NCBI GenBank assembly: GCA_910575615.1
Contig: CAJTEX010000004.1
Location: 1 to 64,000 of the forward strand
Source: Bacteroidales bacterium
Lineage (GTDB): Bacteria; Bacteroidota; Bacteroidia; Bacteroidales; Muribaculaceae
DNA: 64,000 bases
Direction: 5' to 3'
How positions within the stretch are numbered: the stretch's first letter is position 1; every line of letters starts with the position of its first letter. This document shows positions 63,745 to 64,000 of this stretch, in pieces. A program made the position numbers and the translations under genes. Under the pieces are notes generated by a model. It was not told the DNA's origin. It saw only the letters and a program-made list of their open reading frames with translations, and did no database searches.

Positions 63745-64000
63745 ATGAAAAAGTATCTTTTAGTGCTTGTCGCCGTCATCGCGACCGCATTCGCCTCACA
63801 GGCCCAAAGGGCAGAACTCTACTTTGGCTACGGCGGCTACACCCAGATGGATGCCACAGACATGCACGACGACTGGGACCATGTCAACAACGCCTGGGGC
63901 GCTGTGACCATCGGCGTGAACTTCAATGTGGCCCCCAAATTCTGGTTAGGCCCAAGTTACTCGATCTCCAGCACGACAACAAAGGGAGGCCCCCACCACT
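63745..64000 (+). CDS. Outer-membrane beta-barrel protein, N-terminal part (cut by window end)
   Basis: At least 85 residues from the ATG at 63745. MKKYLLVLVAVIATAFASQA is a signal peptide, and the mature part has strand-like segments with aromatic residues (ELYFGYGGYTQMD, GAVTIGVNFNVAPKFWLGPS) as in small OmpW/porin-type barrels of Bacteroidota. The end lies outside the window. The gap of about 150 nt after nrdG has no clear promoter match. Confidence 0.75.
   Translation, partial: MKKYLLVLVAVIATAFASQAQRAELYFGYGGYTQMDATDMHDDWDHVNNAWGAVTIGVNFNVAPKFWLGPSYSISSTTTKGGPHH

Noticed and set aside
1-64000. tRNA genes, rRNA genes, CRISPR arrays or a prophage
   Set aside because: No cloverleaf with a CCA-like end, regular spaced repeats, rRNA-like conserved stretches or phage structural genes were recognised while reading the window.

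Overview
The window looks like chromosome of an anaerobic Bacteroidales bacterium, most likely a gut Muribaculaceae or close relative. This is inferred from gene content, not from a search. The clues are Bacteroidota promoters (TAnnTTTG -7 boxes, sometimes with TTTG about 20 bp upstream), a type IX secretion C-terminal tail, an M56/TonB sensor with a BlaI repressor, a UpxY-type antiterminator heading a capsule locus, and an oxygen-sensitive class III ribonucleotide reductase. No tRNA, rRNA, CRISPR array or prophage was recognised.

Layout. (1) 0.1-4.2 kb, minus strand: a tight operon of an AmgK-like sugar kinase fused to a RapZ C-terminal domain, a MurU-like nucleotidyltransferase, an SPFH membrane protein and a DUF5131 protein. 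(2) 4.3-9.4 kb, plus strand: prfA, a DUF4153 membrane protein, pyrF and pgk. (3) 9.5-15.6 kb, minus strand: small genes, then a ROK-family sugar kinase split by an intact ISAs1-family insertion sequence, then an MFS transporter. (4) 15.7-22.6 kb, minus strand: an unusual potassium-channel-like protein, a metal permease ending in an HMA domain, an ECF sigma/anti-sigma operon ending in a frameshifted outer-membrane protein gene, and an HMA-AraC regulator. (5) 22.6-38.4 kb: housekeeping and stress genes (TPR protein, gyrA, clpC, htpG, a BamA-like barrel, an EptA-like phosphoethanolamine transferase, blaI/M56-TonB, ahpC and ahpF). (6) 38.5-40.2 kb: a secreted T9SS-type protein on the minus strand.

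(7) 40.4-60.5 kb, plus strand: a capsule or exopolysaccharide locus with one recognisable promoter, a structured leader of about 235 nt, UpxY, then about 17 closely packed genes. It has two flippases and two polymerase/ligase-type proteins. The block from about 41.2 to 53.9 kb is visibly richer in A+T than the block from about 54 to 60.5 kb. It therefore looks like two half-loci joined together, with the join falling in or near a 702-residue tandem glycosyltransferase gene. No initiating sugar-phosphate transferase, chain-length regulator, export channel or nucleotide-sugar synthesis gene is present, so those functions must lie elsewhere. (8) 60.9-63.6 kb: nrdD-nrdG, followed by the start of an outer-membrane barrel gene cut by the window end.

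Nothing here is an obvious new defence or mobile system. The most interesting items are the kinase-RapZ fusion operon, the freshly interrupted sugar kinase, the HMA-AraC regulator, the composite capsule locus with its tandem glycosyltransferase, and several unexplained palindromic structures.
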